A stretch of DNA of 64,000 bases, taken from contig NZ_JAUSWV010000002.1 in NCBI RefSeq assembly GCF_030815485.1, positions 5,208,001 to 5,272,000 of the forward strand, written 5' to 3'. This stretch comes from Streptomyces rishiriensis. Its GTDB lineage: Bacteria > Actinomycetota > Actinomycetes > Streptomycetales > Streptomycetaceae. A program made the translations under genes and the position numbers. The notes beneath the pieces are model-generated. The model saw nothing but the letters and a program-made list of their open reading frames with translations. It was not told the origin of the DNA and searched no databases. Positions 33,639 to 42,992 of this stretch are shown piece by piece. Numbering within the stretch: position 1 is the stretch's first letter; each line of letters begins with the position of its first letter.

Positions 33639-34652
33639 TCAGTCGGCGGTCGTTGACGTCGGGAGCCGCTTCTCGAACCAGTGGTCGGCGTAGACGTGGT
33701 CGACGTACGCCGGGATCTCCTGGTAGCCGCACGCCCGGTACATCGCCCGTGCCTCGGTGAGCGACGCGTTCGTGTCCAGGCGCAGCAGGCGCAGGCCGCG
33801 CTCCGTCGCCGCGCACTCCAGCCGGTCGAGGATCCGCCGGGCGAGGCCGAGGCGGCGGGCGTCAGGGTGCACCCAGACGTGCTTGAGTTCGCCGACGCCG
33901 GGTTCCAGCGTGCGCAGTCCTCCACAGCCCACCGGCCGTCCCTCCTCGTACGCGACGAAGAAGGCGCCGCTCGCGCCGGAGACCTCCGCGGGGCGGACCA
34001 GATCGGACGCCGTGAAGCTGCCGAAGCGGTCGGTGAGGTCGGCGGCGTAGGCCTCCATGCAGGCGCGGGCGTCCGGCGCGGCGCCGTCGACCGGCTCGAC
34101 GGTGATGGCCGCCAGGCGCAGCAGACGGCGTGCCGTGGCCATCGCCTCGGTCAGTTCCGCGCGCTGTTCCTCGCCGAGCCCGGTCAGCAGCTCCGCCGTG
34201 CGCACGTCGGCCCGGCGGTTCTGCTCCTTGAGCTCGACGCGTCCGGCCGGGGTCGGCTCGATCATCCGCAGCCGGTTGTCGTCGGGGTGCACGCTGATCC
34301 GGACCAGGCCCTGCGCCTCCAGGGCCTTCGCCATCCGGCTCAGATACCCGGCGTCCAGTCCGAGCCGGCCGCGCAGGGCGCGCAGGGACACCCCGGCCTC
34401 CGCGTCGGCGATCTCGAACAGCAGCCGGGCCTCGCCCAGGGGGCGGTCCTGGCCGAGGTAGTGGTCGTCCAGGGCGCCGATGCGGCGCGTGAAGTAGCGG
34501 TTGAAGCGACGGAAGGCCGCCACCTGCTCCGCCGCCACCTGTTCCGCCCCCGAGTGCTCCGCCCCCGAGTGCTCGGCCCGCGGTTGCTCGGCCCGCCCCG
34601 GCTCCGTCTGTGCCGGCTCCGTCTGTGCCGGCTTCCTCTGCACTGGCTCCAT
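33639..34652 (-). CDS. MarR-GNAT fusion regulator/acetyltransferase
   Basis: Protein of 337 residues. Residues 1-45 are a repetitive linker (AEHSGAEHSGAEQVAAEQVAA). Residues 45-165 are a MarR winged helix (RGRLGLDAGYLSRMAKALEAQGLVRISVHPDDNR). Residues 185-330 are a GNAT acetyltransferase (LKHVWVHPDARRLGLARRILDRLE holds the acetyl-CoA loop). Such fusions couple DNA binding to acetylation of a small molecule or protein. ATG 34652 is only four bases from a perfect 18-bp palindrome, so it very likely represses itself. It is divergent from the betaine operon, which it might also control. Confidence 0.88.
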   Translation of the reverse strand: MEPVQRKPAQTEPAQTEPGRAEQPRAEHSGAEHSGAEQVAAEQVAAFRRFNRYFTRRIGALDDHYLGQDRPLGEARLLFEIADAEAGVSLRALRGRLGLDAGYLSRMAKALEAQGLVRISVHPDDNRLRMIEPTPAGRVELKEQNRRADVRTAELLTGLGEEQRAELTEAMATARRLLRLAAITVEPVDGAAPDARACMEAYAADLTDRFGSFTASDLVRPAEVSGASGAFFVAYEEGRPVGCGGLRTLEPGVGELKHVWVHPDARRLGLARRILDRLECAATERGLRLLRLDTNASLTEARAMYRACGYQEIPAYVDHVYADHWFEKRLPTSTTAD

Positions 34653-34656
34653 AGTT

Positions 34657-34674
34657 CTTTGACCTTAGTCAAAG
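34657..34674. promoter_or_regulatory. Perfect palindrome at the start of the MarR-GNAT gene
   Basis: CTTTGAC-CTTA-GTCAAAG, two 7-bp arms. On the minus strand TAAGGT (34667-34662) would be the -10, with TGGACG 17 bp upstream, putting transcription start at or next to the ATG. A protein bound here would block it directly. Confidence 0.6.
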
Positions 34675-34751
34675 GTTTCGGCGGCGTCCATGCCTTCCCG
34701 TTCCCGCACCTTCCCCTTCCCGCACCTGTTCGTCCGCGTATGAGGTGACGT

Positions 34752-34779
34752 ACGTTTTGGATTCTTATGTCCACAACGT
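34752..34779. promoter_or_regulatory. Inverted repeat upstream of the betaine operon
   Basis: ACGTTTTGGA-N8-TCCACAACGT, arms matching at 9 of 10 positions, about 130 bp before the aldehyde dehydrogenase ATG. A second smaller dyad ATTGC-GCAT-GCAAT lies at about 34807-34820. Candidate operators. Confidence 0.45.
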
Positions 34780-34910
34780 CAGTGACACAGGGCACTTTCG
34801 GCCATGGATTGCGCATGCAATGGGGGCGCGGGGGCATGTGGACGCCGTCGCCGAGACAGACCCACAGGTGACGCAGGGGGACTGAACAGGAACGGAAGGC
34901 GACACCGATC

Positions 34911-36440
34911 ATGGCCGACAGGACGGAACAGCCGGAACGGCGAGACCACCGGACGATCCACGCGGGCGGAGAGTGGCTGGAAGCCGTCTCCGGTGCGACC
35001 CGCGAGATCCTCGACCCCGCGGACGGCCGCCCCTTCGCCGTGGTCGCGGAGGGCGACGAGAAGGACACCGACCTGGCGGTCGCGGCCGCCCGCGCCGCCT
35101 TCGACGAGGGCGACTGGCCGCGTACCCCCGTCGTCGAACGCGCCGCCCTGCTGCACCGCGTCGCCGATCTGCTCGTGCGCGACCGCGAACGACTCGGCCT
35201 GCTGGAGAGCCGGGACGCGGGCAAGACGCTGGAGGAAGGCCGCGTCGACATCGACTGCGTCGCCGACGCCTTCCGCTACTTCGCCGGACTCGTCGCCGCC
35301 GAGGCCCCGGGCCGGGTGGTGGACGCGGGTTCGCCCGACATCCACAGCGTCGTCGTCCATGAGCCGGTCGGTGTGTGCGCGCTCATCACCCCCTGGAACT
35401 ACCCGCTGCTCCAGGCGAGTTGGAAGATCGCCCCGGCGCTCGCCGCGGGCAACACCTTCGTCGTCAAGCCGAGCGAGATCACCCCGATGACGACGATCGC
35501 GCTCATCGACCTGCTCCTCGAGGCCGGGCTGCCCGCCGGGGTCGCGGGCATCGTCACCGGGCCCGGGCACACGGTCGGCGCGCGGCTCGCCGAGCACCCC
35601 GACGTCGACCTGGTCTCCTTCACCGGCGGCCTGGTCAGCGGCACGAAGGTGGCACAGGCGGCCGCCCCGAGCGTCAAGAAGGTCGCGCTCGAACTCGGGG
35701 GCAAGAACCCCAACGTGGTCTTCGCCGACGCCTGCGCCACCGAAGAGGGCTTCGACACCGCCGTCGACCAGGCCCTCAACGCCGCCTTCATCCACAGCGG
35801 CCAGGTCTGCTCGGCCGGTTCCCGGCTCATCGTCGAGGAGTCGGTCCGGGACCGCTTCGTCGACGAACTCGCCCGCAGGGCCGGGAGGATCCGGCTCGGC
35901 CGGGGCACGGAGGACGGCGTCGAATGCGGTCCGCTCGTCTCCGAGCAGCAGCGCGCCAAGACCGAGGACTACGTCGCCTCCGCGCTCGCGGAGGGCGCGG
36001 TGCTGCGGTCCGGCGGCCGGCGCCCCGAACCCGCCCCGCAGCGGCCGGAGTCCGGCTACTTCTACGAGCCCACCGTCCTCGACCACTGCCACCGCGAGAT
36101 GCGGGTCGTGCGGGAGGAGGTCTTCGGACCGGTCCTCACCGTCGAGACCTTCCGCACCGAGGACGAGGCGGTCGCTCTCGCCAACGACACCGAGTACGGC
36201 CTCGCGGGCGGCGTCTGGACCGCCGACGCGGGCCGCGCGCGCCGGGTCGCCGGCCGGCTGCGGCACGGCACCGTCTGGATCAACGACTTCCACCCCTACC
36301 TGCCGCAGGCGGAGTGGGGCGGCTTCGGAAAAAGCGGCGTGGGCCGCGAACTCGGCCCGGCCGGGCTCGCCGAGTACCGCGAGTCCAAGCACGTCTACCA
36401 GAACCTCGCGCCGCGTCCCGTCCGCTGGTTCGCCGGCTGA
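34911..36440 (+). CDS. Betaine-aldehyde dehydrogenase-type ALDH
   Basis: NAD(P)-dependent aldehyde dehydrogenase of 509 residues, placed to oxidise betaine aldehyde to glycine betaine. ATG 34911 follows GGAACGGAAGG. Visible: TPWNYPLLQASWKIAPALAAGN, KPSEITPMT, the general-base Glu in ALELGGKNPN, and the nucleophile Cys in SGQVCSAGSR; the late NDTEYGLAGGVWT and GVGRELGPAGL segments are complete. It is the first gene of an operon with a choline-dehydrogenase-like enzyme and a betaine ABC importer, which supports the substrate assignment. GbsA/BetB is the nearest family name. Confidence 0.9.
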   Translation: MADRTEQPERRDHRTIHAGGEWLEAVSGATREILDPADGRPFAVVAEGDEKDTDLAVAAARAAFDEGDWPRTPVVERAALLHRVADLLVRDRERLGLLESRDAGKTLEEGRVDIDCVADAFRYFAGLVAAEAPGRVVDAGSPDIHSVVVHEPVGVCALITPWNYPLLQASWKIAPALAAGNTFVVKPSEITPMTTIALIDLLLEAGLPAGVAGIVTGPGHTVGARLAEHPDVDLVSFTGGLVSGTKVAQAAAPSVKKVALELGGKNPNVVFADACATEEGFDTAVDQALNAAFIHSGQVCSAGSRLIVEESVRDRFVDELARRAGRIRLGRGTEDGVECGPLVSEQQRAKTEDYVASALAEGAVLRSGGRRPEPAPQRPESGYFYEPTVLDHCHREMRVVREEVFGPVLTVETFRTEDEAVALANDTEYGLAGGVWTADAGRARRVAGRLRHGTVWINDFHPYLPQAEWGGFGKSGVGRELGPAGLAEYRESKHVYQNLAPRPVRWFAG

Positions 36441-36597
36441 CCCCCGACCGGTAACCCGCCCCGGCATCCCGTATCCCGACCCCGGCACCCCGCCCGGCAC
36501 CCCGCGCCGGTATCCCGTTCCCGGTATCCCTCCCCAGGCCGGCTTCCCGCCCGCCCCAGCCCGCCGGAAGACTTCGCACGCCCCTGGAGTACCCCCC

Positions 36598-38130
36598 ATG
36601 CCAGAGAACGCACATGTCTACGACTATGTCGTCATCGGAGGCGGAACCGCCGGTTCTGTCATCGCCTCCCGGCTGACCGAGAACCCCGACACCACCGTCG
36701 CCGTCATCGAGGGCGGCCCCAGCGACGTCGGCCGCGACGACGTCCTCACCCTGCGCCGCTGGATGGGCCTGCTCGGTGGTGAACTCGACTACGACTACCC
36801 CACCACCGAACAGCCGCGCGGCAACTCCCACATCCGGCACAGCCGCGCCCGTGTCCTCGGCGGCTGTTCCTCCCACAACACGCTCATCGCCTTCAAGCCG
36901 CTGCCGTCCGACTTCGACGAGTGGGAGGCGGCCGGCGCCGAGGGCTGGGACGCGGCCTCGATGGAGGCGTACTACGCGCGGCTGCTGAACAACATCGTCC
37001 CGGTCGACGAGAAGGACCGGAACGCCATCGCCCGCGACTTCGTCGACGCCGCGCGGCAGGCGACCGGAGTGCCCCGGATCGAGGGCTTCAACGAGAAGCC
37101 CTTCGACGACGGCGTCGGCTTCTTCGACCTCGCCTACCACCCGGAGACCAACAAGCGGTCGAGCGCCTCGGTCGCCTATCTGCACCCGGTGATGGACGAG
37201 CGGCCCAACCTGACGATCCTGCTGGAGACCTGGGCGTACCGGCTCGAGCTGGACGGCGCGCGCGCCGAAGGCGTGCACGTCCGCACGAAGGACGGCGAGG
37301 AGATCCTCGTACGGGCCCGCCGCGAGGTCGTGCTGTGCGCGGGCGCCGTGGACTCGCCCCGCCTCCTCCTGCACTCCGGCATCGGTCCGAAGGCCGACCT
37401 GGACGCGCTCGGCATACCCGTCGTGCTCGACCTGCCGGGCGTCGGCGAGAACCTCCTCGACCACCCCGAGTCGGTGATCGTCTGGGAGACCCACGGCCCG
37501 CTCCCCGAGAACTCCGCGATGGACTCCGACGCCGGTCTCTTCGTGCGCCGCGACCCCGGGCACCCGGGACCCGACCTGATGTTCCACTTCTACCAGGTCC
37601 CCTTCACGGACAACCCGGAGCGCCTGGGCTACGAACGCCCGCCGCACGGCGTCTCGATGACCCCCAACATCCCCAAGCCGAAGTCCCGCGGGCGGCTCTA
37701 CCTGGAGAGCGCGGACCCGTCCGTGAAGCCCGCCCTCGACTTCCGCTACTTCACCGACGAGGACGACCACGACGGCCGCACCCTCGTCGACGGGATCAGG
37801 ATCGCCCGCGAGATCGCGAAGACCGAGCCGCTGGCCGGCTGGCTCAAGCGCGAGGTGGCGCCCGGCCCGGACATCACGGGCGACGAGGAGCTGAGCGAGT
37901 ACGCCCGCAAGGTCGCGCACACCGTCTACCACCCGGCGGGCACCTGCCGCATGGGGGCCGAGGACGACGAACTGGCCGTGGTCGACCCGCGGTTGCGCAT
38001 ACGAGGCCTGGACGGCATCCGCATCGCGGACGCCTCGGTGTTCCCGACCATGCCCGCCGTGAACCCCATGATCGGGGTGCTCATGGTCGCCGAGAAAGCC
38101 GTCGACCTGATCGGAGACGATGCGCGATGA
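36598..38130 (+). CDS. GMC family oxidoreductase, choline dehydrogenase-like
   Basis: FAD enzyme of 510 residues, predicted to oxidise choline to betaine aldehyde. The ADP-binding motif is VIGGGTAGSVIASRL at residues 12-26, the GMC signatures are RHSRARVLGGCSSHN and GAVDSPRLLLHSGIG, and the C-terminal catalytic His and Asn lie in YHPAGTCRMG and AVNPMIGVLM. It follows the ALDH gene after a 157-bp gap of CCCGGCACCCCG-type repeats, and its stop overlaps the ABC ATPase start (ATGA). Confidence 0.92.
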   Translation: MPENAHVYDYVVIGGGTAGSVIASRLTENPDTTVAVIEGGPSDVGRDDVLTLRRWMGLLGGELDYDYPTTEQPRGNSHIRHSRARVLGGCSSHNTLIAFKPLPSDFDEWEAAGAEGWDAASMEAYYARLLNNIVPVDEKDRNAIARDFVDAARQATGVPRIEGFNEKPFDDGVGFFDLAYHPETNKRSSASVAYLHPVMDERPNLTILLETWAYRLELDGARAEGVHVRTKDGEEILVRARREVVLCAGAVDSPRLLLHSGIGPKADLDALGIPVVLDLPGVGENLLDHPESVIVWETHGPLPENSAMDSDAGLFVRRDPGHPGPDLMFHFYQVPFTDNPERLGYERPPHGVSMTPNIPKPKSRGRLYLESADPSVKPALDFRYFTDEDDHDGRTLVDGIRIAREIAKTEPLAGWLKREVAPGPDITGDEELSEYARKVAHTVYHPAGTCRMGAEDDELAVVDPRLRIRGLDGIRIADASVFPTMPAVNPMIGVLMVAEKAVDLIGDDAR

Positions 38131-39284
38131 CCATCATGCCCGCCACCCGTAAGCCGCCCACCGCGGACACCGACGCCCCCGTCTTCTCGGTCGACGGCCT
38201 GTGGAAGGTCTTCGGCCCCAAGTCCGAACGCGTCCCGGGCGACCCGGAACTCGCCGCGCTCCCACCCGCCGAACTGCGCTCGCGCACCGGCTGCACGGCC
38301 GCCGTCCGGGACGTCTCCTTCGACGTGCGCAAGGGCGAGGTCTTCGTCGTCATGGGTCTGTCCGGCTCGGGCAAGTCCACCCTGGTGCGCTGTCTGACCC
38401 GGTTGATCGAGCCGACGGCCGGCACCATCGTCGTCGACGGCGAGGACGTCCGCGCGATGGACCGCACCAGGCTGCGTGAACTGCGCCGGCACCGCGCCGC
38501 GATGGTCTTCCAGCACTTCGGCCTCCTCCCGCACCGCACGGTCCTCGACAACGTGGCCTACGGCCTGGAGATCCAGGGCATGGGCCGGGCCGAACGGCGC
38601 ACGCGCGCCCAGGAAGTCGTGGACAAGGTCGGCCTGGACGGCATGGAACAGCGCAGGCCCGCCCAGCTCTCCGGCGGCCAGCGGCAACGCGTGGGCCTGG
38701 CCCGTGCGTTGGCCGTCGACCCCGAGGTGCTCCTCTTCGACGAGCCGTTCAGCGCGCTCGACCCGCTCATCCGGCGCGACATGCAGGAGGAGGTCGTCCG
38801 GCTGCACCGCGAGGAGGGCCGCACGATGGTCTTCATCACCCACGACCTCAGCGAGGCGCTGAAGCTGGGCGACCGCATCGCCCTGATGCGCGACGGGCAG
38901 GTCGTGCAGCTGGGCACGCCCGAGGAGATCGTCGGCTCCCCGGCCGACGACTACGTCCGCGAGTTCGTCCGTGACGTGCCGCGCGAGCAGGTCCTGACGG
39001 TCCGTACGGCCATGCGGCCCGCCTCCCTGGAGGAGGCGGGCGGCGGCCCGGCCGTGTCCCCGCAGGCCACGGTCTCCCAGGCGATCGAGGCGGTCGCCCG
39101 GTCGGGCGGCCCGGTGCGGGTGATGGACTCGGGCCGGTGCCTCGGCGTCGTCGACCACGAGCGTCTGCTCGGCGTCGTGGCCGGAACAGGTTCCGCACCC
39201 GCGCCGTCCGCGCCGTCCGTCCCGTCAGGACGGGAGCCCGGATCCGTCGCGGTCGGAACGGAGCCCCGTAGGGAGGCGGTCTGA
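38127..39284 (+). CDS. Glycine betaine/proline ABC transporter ATP-binding protein
   Basis: ATPase subunit of a quaternary-amine importer (ProV/OpuAA type), 385 residues. Walker A is GLSGSGKST near 76-84, signature LSGGQRQRVGLARAL, Walker B VLLFDEPFSALDP, then the HDLSEALKLGDR switch region. The C-terminal part holds a shortened CBS-like segment (VSQAIEAVARSGGPVRVMDSGRCLGVV), which in OpuA senses ionic strength. Overlaps the GMC gene by 4 bp and the permease by 1 bp. Confidence 0.94.
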   Translation: MTIMPATRKPPTADTDAPVFSVDGLWKVFGPKSERVPGDPELAALPPAELRSRTGCTAAVRDVSFDVRKGEVFVVMGLSGSGKSTLVRCLTRLIEPTAGTIVVDGEDVRAMDRTRLRELRRHRAAMVFQHFGLLPHRTVLDNVAYGLEIQGMGRAERRTRAQEVVDKVGLDGMEQRRPAQLSGGQRQRVGLARALAVDPEVLLFDEPFSALDPLIRRDMQEEVVRLHREEGRTMVFITHDLSEALKLGDRIALMRDGQVVQLGTPEEIVGSPADDYVREFVRDVPREQVLTVRTAMRPASLEEAGGGPAVSPQATVSQAIEAVARSGGPVRVMDSGRCLGVVDHERLLGVVAGTGSAPAPSAPSVPSGREPGSVAVGTEPRREAV

Positions 39285-41230
39285 TGGCCACGCTCACCAC
39301 GACCGCCCCCCGGGTCGCCCTTCCGGGCGTCCTCAAACACCAGGCCGTCCGCAAGCTCGCGCTGCTCGCGCTAGCGGCCGCGATCCTCGTCCCGCTGGCC
39401 GACGCCCGGTGGTCCAGCGGCACCTGGCCGCACGCGCTCACCGTCGACCTGACCACACCGCTCACCGGCGCCAGCGACTGGATCGTCGACAACCGCGACA
39501 GCCACCCGCTCTTCCTCTACTTCTTCGGCTACCTCAGCAACGGCGTGGTCCTCTCGGTGCGCGCCGTGTACCTGGTCCTGCTCGGCGCGGGCTGGGCCGG
39601 GGTCACCGCGGCGGCCGCGCTGGTCGCCTGGCGGGTGGCCGGGGTGCGGCTCGCGCTCGGCACGGCGGCCGCGTTCGCGGCCTGCGGTCTGCTCGGCATG
39701 TGGGTGCCGACGATGCAGACGCTGGCCCTGATGATCGTCGCCGTCCTCGTGTCGGTCGTCGTGGGCGTGGTGCTCGGCCTGGCGGGCGGTCTCTCCGAAC
39801 GCCTGGACCGCGGCCTGCGCCCGGTCCTCGACACGATGCAGGTACTGCCCGCCTTCGCGTATCTGCTCCCGGTCGTGCTCGTCTTCGGCATCGGCGTCCC
39901 GGCGGCCGTCCTGGCCACCGTCGTCTACGCCGCCCCGCCCATGGCCCGGCTCACCGCGCTCGGGCTGCGCGGCGCCGACAAGGAGGTCCTGGAGGCGGTG
40001 GAGTCGCTGGGCGCGACCGCCCGGCAACGCCTGCTGACCGCCCGGATCCCGCTGGCCCGCAAGGAACTCCTCCTCGGCCTCAACCAGACGATCATGATGG
40101 CGCTGTCGATGGCGGTCATCGCGTCGGTGATCGGCGCGGGCGGCCTCGGAGACCGCGTCTACCAGGCGCTGGCCTCGGTCGACGTGGGCGCGGCGCTCGC
40201 CGCCGGCATCCCGATCGTGCTGCTCGCGATCGTCCTGGACCGGGTCACGGCCGCCGCCGGGCACGCCGGCGACGGCGAACCGGGCCACGGCCGGGCCGCC
40301 TGGCTGTACGCCGCTGCCGCCGCCGTGGCCGTGGCGCTCGCCGGGCGCGTGGCGGGCCGGCTCGACTGGCCCGACTCCTGGACGGTGAGCATCGCCGCCC
40401 CGGTCAACGACGCCGTCGACTGGATGACCGACCACCTCTACTCCGGGGTGCCCGTGATCGGCGGCACCGCCGACTGGGCGGGGCACTTCACCACCTGGGT
40501 CCTCGACCCCCTCCGGGACGGCCTCCAGGTCCTGCCCTGGTGGGCGGTGCTGCTGCTGGTCGCCGCGATCGCCTGGCCGATCGGCACCTGGCGCACCGCG
40601 CTGACCGCCGTCCTCGCGCTGGCCGCGACCGGCGTGCTCGGCGTCTGGGAGCCGTCGCTCGACACCCTCTCCCAGGTGCTGGCCGCCGTCGCCGTCACGC
40701 TCGTCCTCGGCTTCGCGACCGGCATCGCCGCCGCCCGCAGCGACCGCGTCGAACGGCTGCTGCGCCCGGTCCTGGACGTGTTCCAGACGATGCCGCAGTT
40801 CGTGTACCTGATCCCGGTCGTCGCCCTGTTCGGCGTCGGCCGCGCCCCCGCGGTCGCGGCGGCCGTCGTCTACGCGCTGCCCGCCGTCGTCCGTATCACC
40901 ACCCAGGGCCTGCGCCAGGTCGACCCGGCGGCGATGGAGTCCGCCCGGTCCCTCGGCGCGACCGGCGCGCAGCAACTGCGCCAGGTCCAGCTCCCGCTCG
41001 CGCGGCCCGCGCTGCTGCTCGCCGTGAACCAGGGCGTGGTCCTCGTCCTCGCCGTCGTCATCATCGGCGGTCTGGTCGGCGGTGGCGCGCTCGGCTACGA
41101 CGCCGTGTTCGGGCTCGCCCAGGGCGACCTCGCGACCGGTCTGGTGGCCGGCGCCGCGATCGTCTGCCTCGGCCTGATGCTCGACCGGGTGACCCAGCCG
41201 GCCGACCGCCGTGTGAAGAAGGGAGCGTGA
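39284..41230 (+). CDS. Glycine betaine ABC transporter permease, duplicated fusion
   Basis: Permease of 648 residues, about twice the usual ProW length. Two homologous halves each carry a binding-protein-dependent transport domain, with EAA loops VESLGATARQRLLTARIPLARKEL (first half) and ARSLGATGAQQLRQVQLPLARPAL (second half). Each half is preceded by a similar DW(I/M)xDxxxS segment. A single polypeptide therefore forms both halves of the channel. TGATG overlap with the ATPase gene indicates coupled translation. Confidence 0.93.
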   Translation: MATLTTTAPRVALPGVLKHQAVRKLALLALAAAILVPLADARWSSGTWPHALTVDLTTPLTGASDWIVDNRDSHPLFLYFFGYLSNGVVLSVRAVYLVLLGAGWAGVTAAAALVAWRVAGVRLALGTAAAFAACGLLGMWVPTMQTLALMIVAVLVSVVVGVVLGLAGGLSERLDRGLRPVLDTMQVLPAFAYLLPVVLVFGIGVPAAVLATVVYAAPPMARLTALGLRGADKEVLEAVESLGATARQRLLTARIPLARKELLLGLNQTIMMALSMAVIASVIGAGGLGDRVYQALASVDVGAALAAGIPIVLLAIVLDRVTAAAGHAGDGEPGHGRAAWLYAAAAAVAVALAGRVAGRLDWPDSWTVSIAAPVNDAVDWMTDHLYSGVPVIGGTADWAGHFTTWVLDPLRDGLQVLPWWAVLLLVAAIAWPIGTWRTALTAVLALAATGVLGVWEPSLDTLSQVLAAVAVTLVLGFATGIAAARSDRVERLLRPVLDVFQTMPQFVYLIPVVALFGVGRAPAVAAAVVYALPAVVRITTQGLRQVDPAAMESARSLGATGAQQLRQVQLPLARPALLLAVNQGVVLVLAVVIIGGLVGGGALGYDAVFGLAQGDLATGLVAGAAIVCLGLMLDRVTQPADRRVKKGA

Positions 41231-41231
41231 C

Positions 41232-42188
41232 ATGCGACTTCGTACCACTGCCCTGACCGCCGGGGCGTCGGCGCTCCTGCTGCTCACCGGCTGCGGCGCC
41301 GCCGACATGACCAAGCAGGCCTCGCCCTTCGCCAACGCGCAGGGTGCCAGGACGGTCACCCTGTCCGTCCAGTCCTGGGTGGGTGCGCAGGCCAACGTGG
41401 CCGTCGCCCAGTATCTGCTGGAGCACGAGCTCGGCTACCGCGTCGACACCGTGCAGGTCGACGAGGTGCCCGCCTGGGACGCGCTCAGCCAGGGCCGGGT
41501 CGACGCGATCCTGGAGGACTGGGGCCACCCCGACCAGGAAGCGCGCTACGTCGACGACAAGAAGACGATCGCGCACGGCGGCGACCTCGGCGTCACCGGA
41601 CACATCGGCTGGTTCGTCCCGACGTACTTCGCCAAGGAGCACCCGGACGTCACGGACTGGAAGAACCTGAACAAGTACGCGTCGCAGTTCCGCACCGCCG
41701 AGAGCGGCGGCAAGGGCCAGCTCATGGACGGCTCCCCGTCCTACGTCACCAACGACAAGGCGCTGGTGCAGAACCTGAAGCTCGACTACCAGGTCGTCTT
41801 CGCCGGTTCCGAGGCCGCCCAGATCACCCAGATGCGGCAGTTCGCCAAGGAGAAGAAGCCCTTCCTCACCTACTGGTACGCCCCGCAGTGGCTCTTCGAG
41901 AAGGTCCCGATGACCGAGGTGAAGCTGCCCGCCTACAAGGACGGCTGCGACGCGGAGCCGGACAAGGTCGCCTGCGGCTACCCGCACACCCCGCTCCAGA
42001 AGTACCTCAACGCCGACTTCTCGAAGGACGGCGGCAAGGCGGCCGCCTTCCTGAAGAGGTTCAAGTGGACGACGGAGGACCAGAACGAGGTGTCCCTGAT
42101 GATCGCCGACCAGAAGCTCACCCCGGAGGCGGCCGCGAAGAAGTGGGTGGACAGCCACGCGTCGACCTGGAAGGCGTGGCTGTCCTGA
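41232..42188 (+). CDS. Glycine betaine-binding lipoprotein
   Basis: Solute-binding lipoprotein of the OpuAC family, 318 residues. The signal peptide ends in lipobox LTGC with Cys21 as the lipidated residue. Trp and aromatic residues in SVQSWVGAQAN, LEDWGHPDQ and HIGWFVPTYF are consistent with the aromatic cage that binds quaternary amines. It starts 1 bp after the permease stop. Last gene of the five-gene betaine operon. Confidence 0.94.
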   Translation: MRLRTTALTAGASALLLLTGCGAADMTKQASPFANAQGARTVTLSVQSWVGAQANVAVAQYLLEHELGYRVDTVQVDEVPAWDALSQGRVDAILEDWGHPDQEARYVDDKKTIAHGGDLGVTGHIGWFVPTYFAKEHPDVTDWKNLNKYASQFRTAESGGKGQLMDGSPSYVTNDKALVQNLKLDYQVVFAGSEAAQITQMRQFAKEKKPFLTYWYAPQWLFEKVPMTEVKLPAYKDGCDAEPDKVACGYPHTPLQKYLNADFSKDGGKAAAFLKRFKWTTEDQNEVSLMIADQKLTPEAAAKKWVDSHASTWKAWLS

Positions 42189-42254
42189 CCCTCACGGCCT
42201 CGACCCCAGCACCGGGCGCGGCCGCGGGCGCCGCACCGGCCGCCGTACCGGCCG

Positions 42255-42992
42255 CTAGATCAGCTCCGCGCTGATCTCCCGGAGGGCGGCCGCCGCCCGC
42301 CGCTGGAGGCCCGGTCCGAACGTGACGCGGGTGGCCCCGAGTTCGCCGAGTCCGGCGGGCGAGGGGCCCTCGCCGTCCACCCGGCCGCCCACGTTGAGCG
42401 GCCCCTGGATGCCCGACCGCAGCAACGGCAGGACGGCCGTGGGGGCGCCGATCGGGTAGACGCAGTCGGCGCCCGCGGCGACGTACGCCGCCGCCCGCTC
42501 GATGGCACCTGCGGGATCGCCGTCGCCGTGCGCGAAGGTGTCGATGCGCGCGTTGACGAAGAGCCGGTCGCCCGCCGCCCGCCGCACCTCGGCCAGCCAC
42601 TCGGCGTGCTCGCGCGGGTCCTTGAGGACGCCGTCGACCGAGTCCTCCAGGTTGCAGCCGACGGCGCCCGTCTCCAGCAGCCGCTCCACCAGCTCCTTCG
42701 GCGGCAGCCCGTATCCGCCTTCGACGTCCGCCGACACCGGCACGTCCACCGCCCGCACGATCCGGGCGACCGCCGCGAACATCTCGTCGGCCGGGGTCAG
42801 CCCGTCCGCGTACCCGAGCGAGGCGGCGACGCCCGCGCTGGGCGTCGCGAGCGCCGGGAACCCGGCGTCGGCGAACACCCGGGCGCTGGCCGCGTCCCAG
42901 GGGCCGGGCAGCACGAGCGGGTCGCCCGGCAGCCGGCCGTGGTGCAGCCGTCGGAAGTCGTCCACCTTGCTCATGACGTCCACCTCGCTCAT
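42255..42992 (-). CDS. PEP mutase / isocitrate lyase family enzyme
   Basis: TIM-barrel enzyme of 245 residues. ATG 42992 overlaps the stop of the upstream AhpD-like gene (ATGA); ATG 42974 is possible. Family features: LPGPWDAASARVFADAGFPALATPSAGVAASLGYADG at the start, metal-binding DVEGGYG, and GCNLEDSV. It lacks the KKCGH of true isocitrate lyase; oxaloacetate hydrolases, PEP mutases and carboxy-PEP mutases share this plan, so the reaction is open. Third gene of an operon divergent from a MocR regulator. Confidence 0.85.
   Translation of the reverse strand: MSEVDVMSKVDDFRRLHHGRLPGDPLVLPGPWDAASARVFADAGFPALATPSAGVAASLGYADGLTPADEMFAAVARIVRAVDVPVSADVEGGYGLPPKELVERLLETGAVGCNLEDSVDGVLKDPREHAEWLAEVRRAAGDRLFVNARIDTFAHGDGDPAGAIERAAAYVAAGADCVYPIGAPTAVLPLLRSGIQGPLNVGGRVDGEGPSPAGLGELGATRVTFGPGLQRRAAAALREISAELI

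Noticed and set aside
34807..34820. ATTGCGCATGCAAT as a main operator
   Set aside because: Only 5-bp arms; noted as secondary to the better inverted repeat at 34752-34779.
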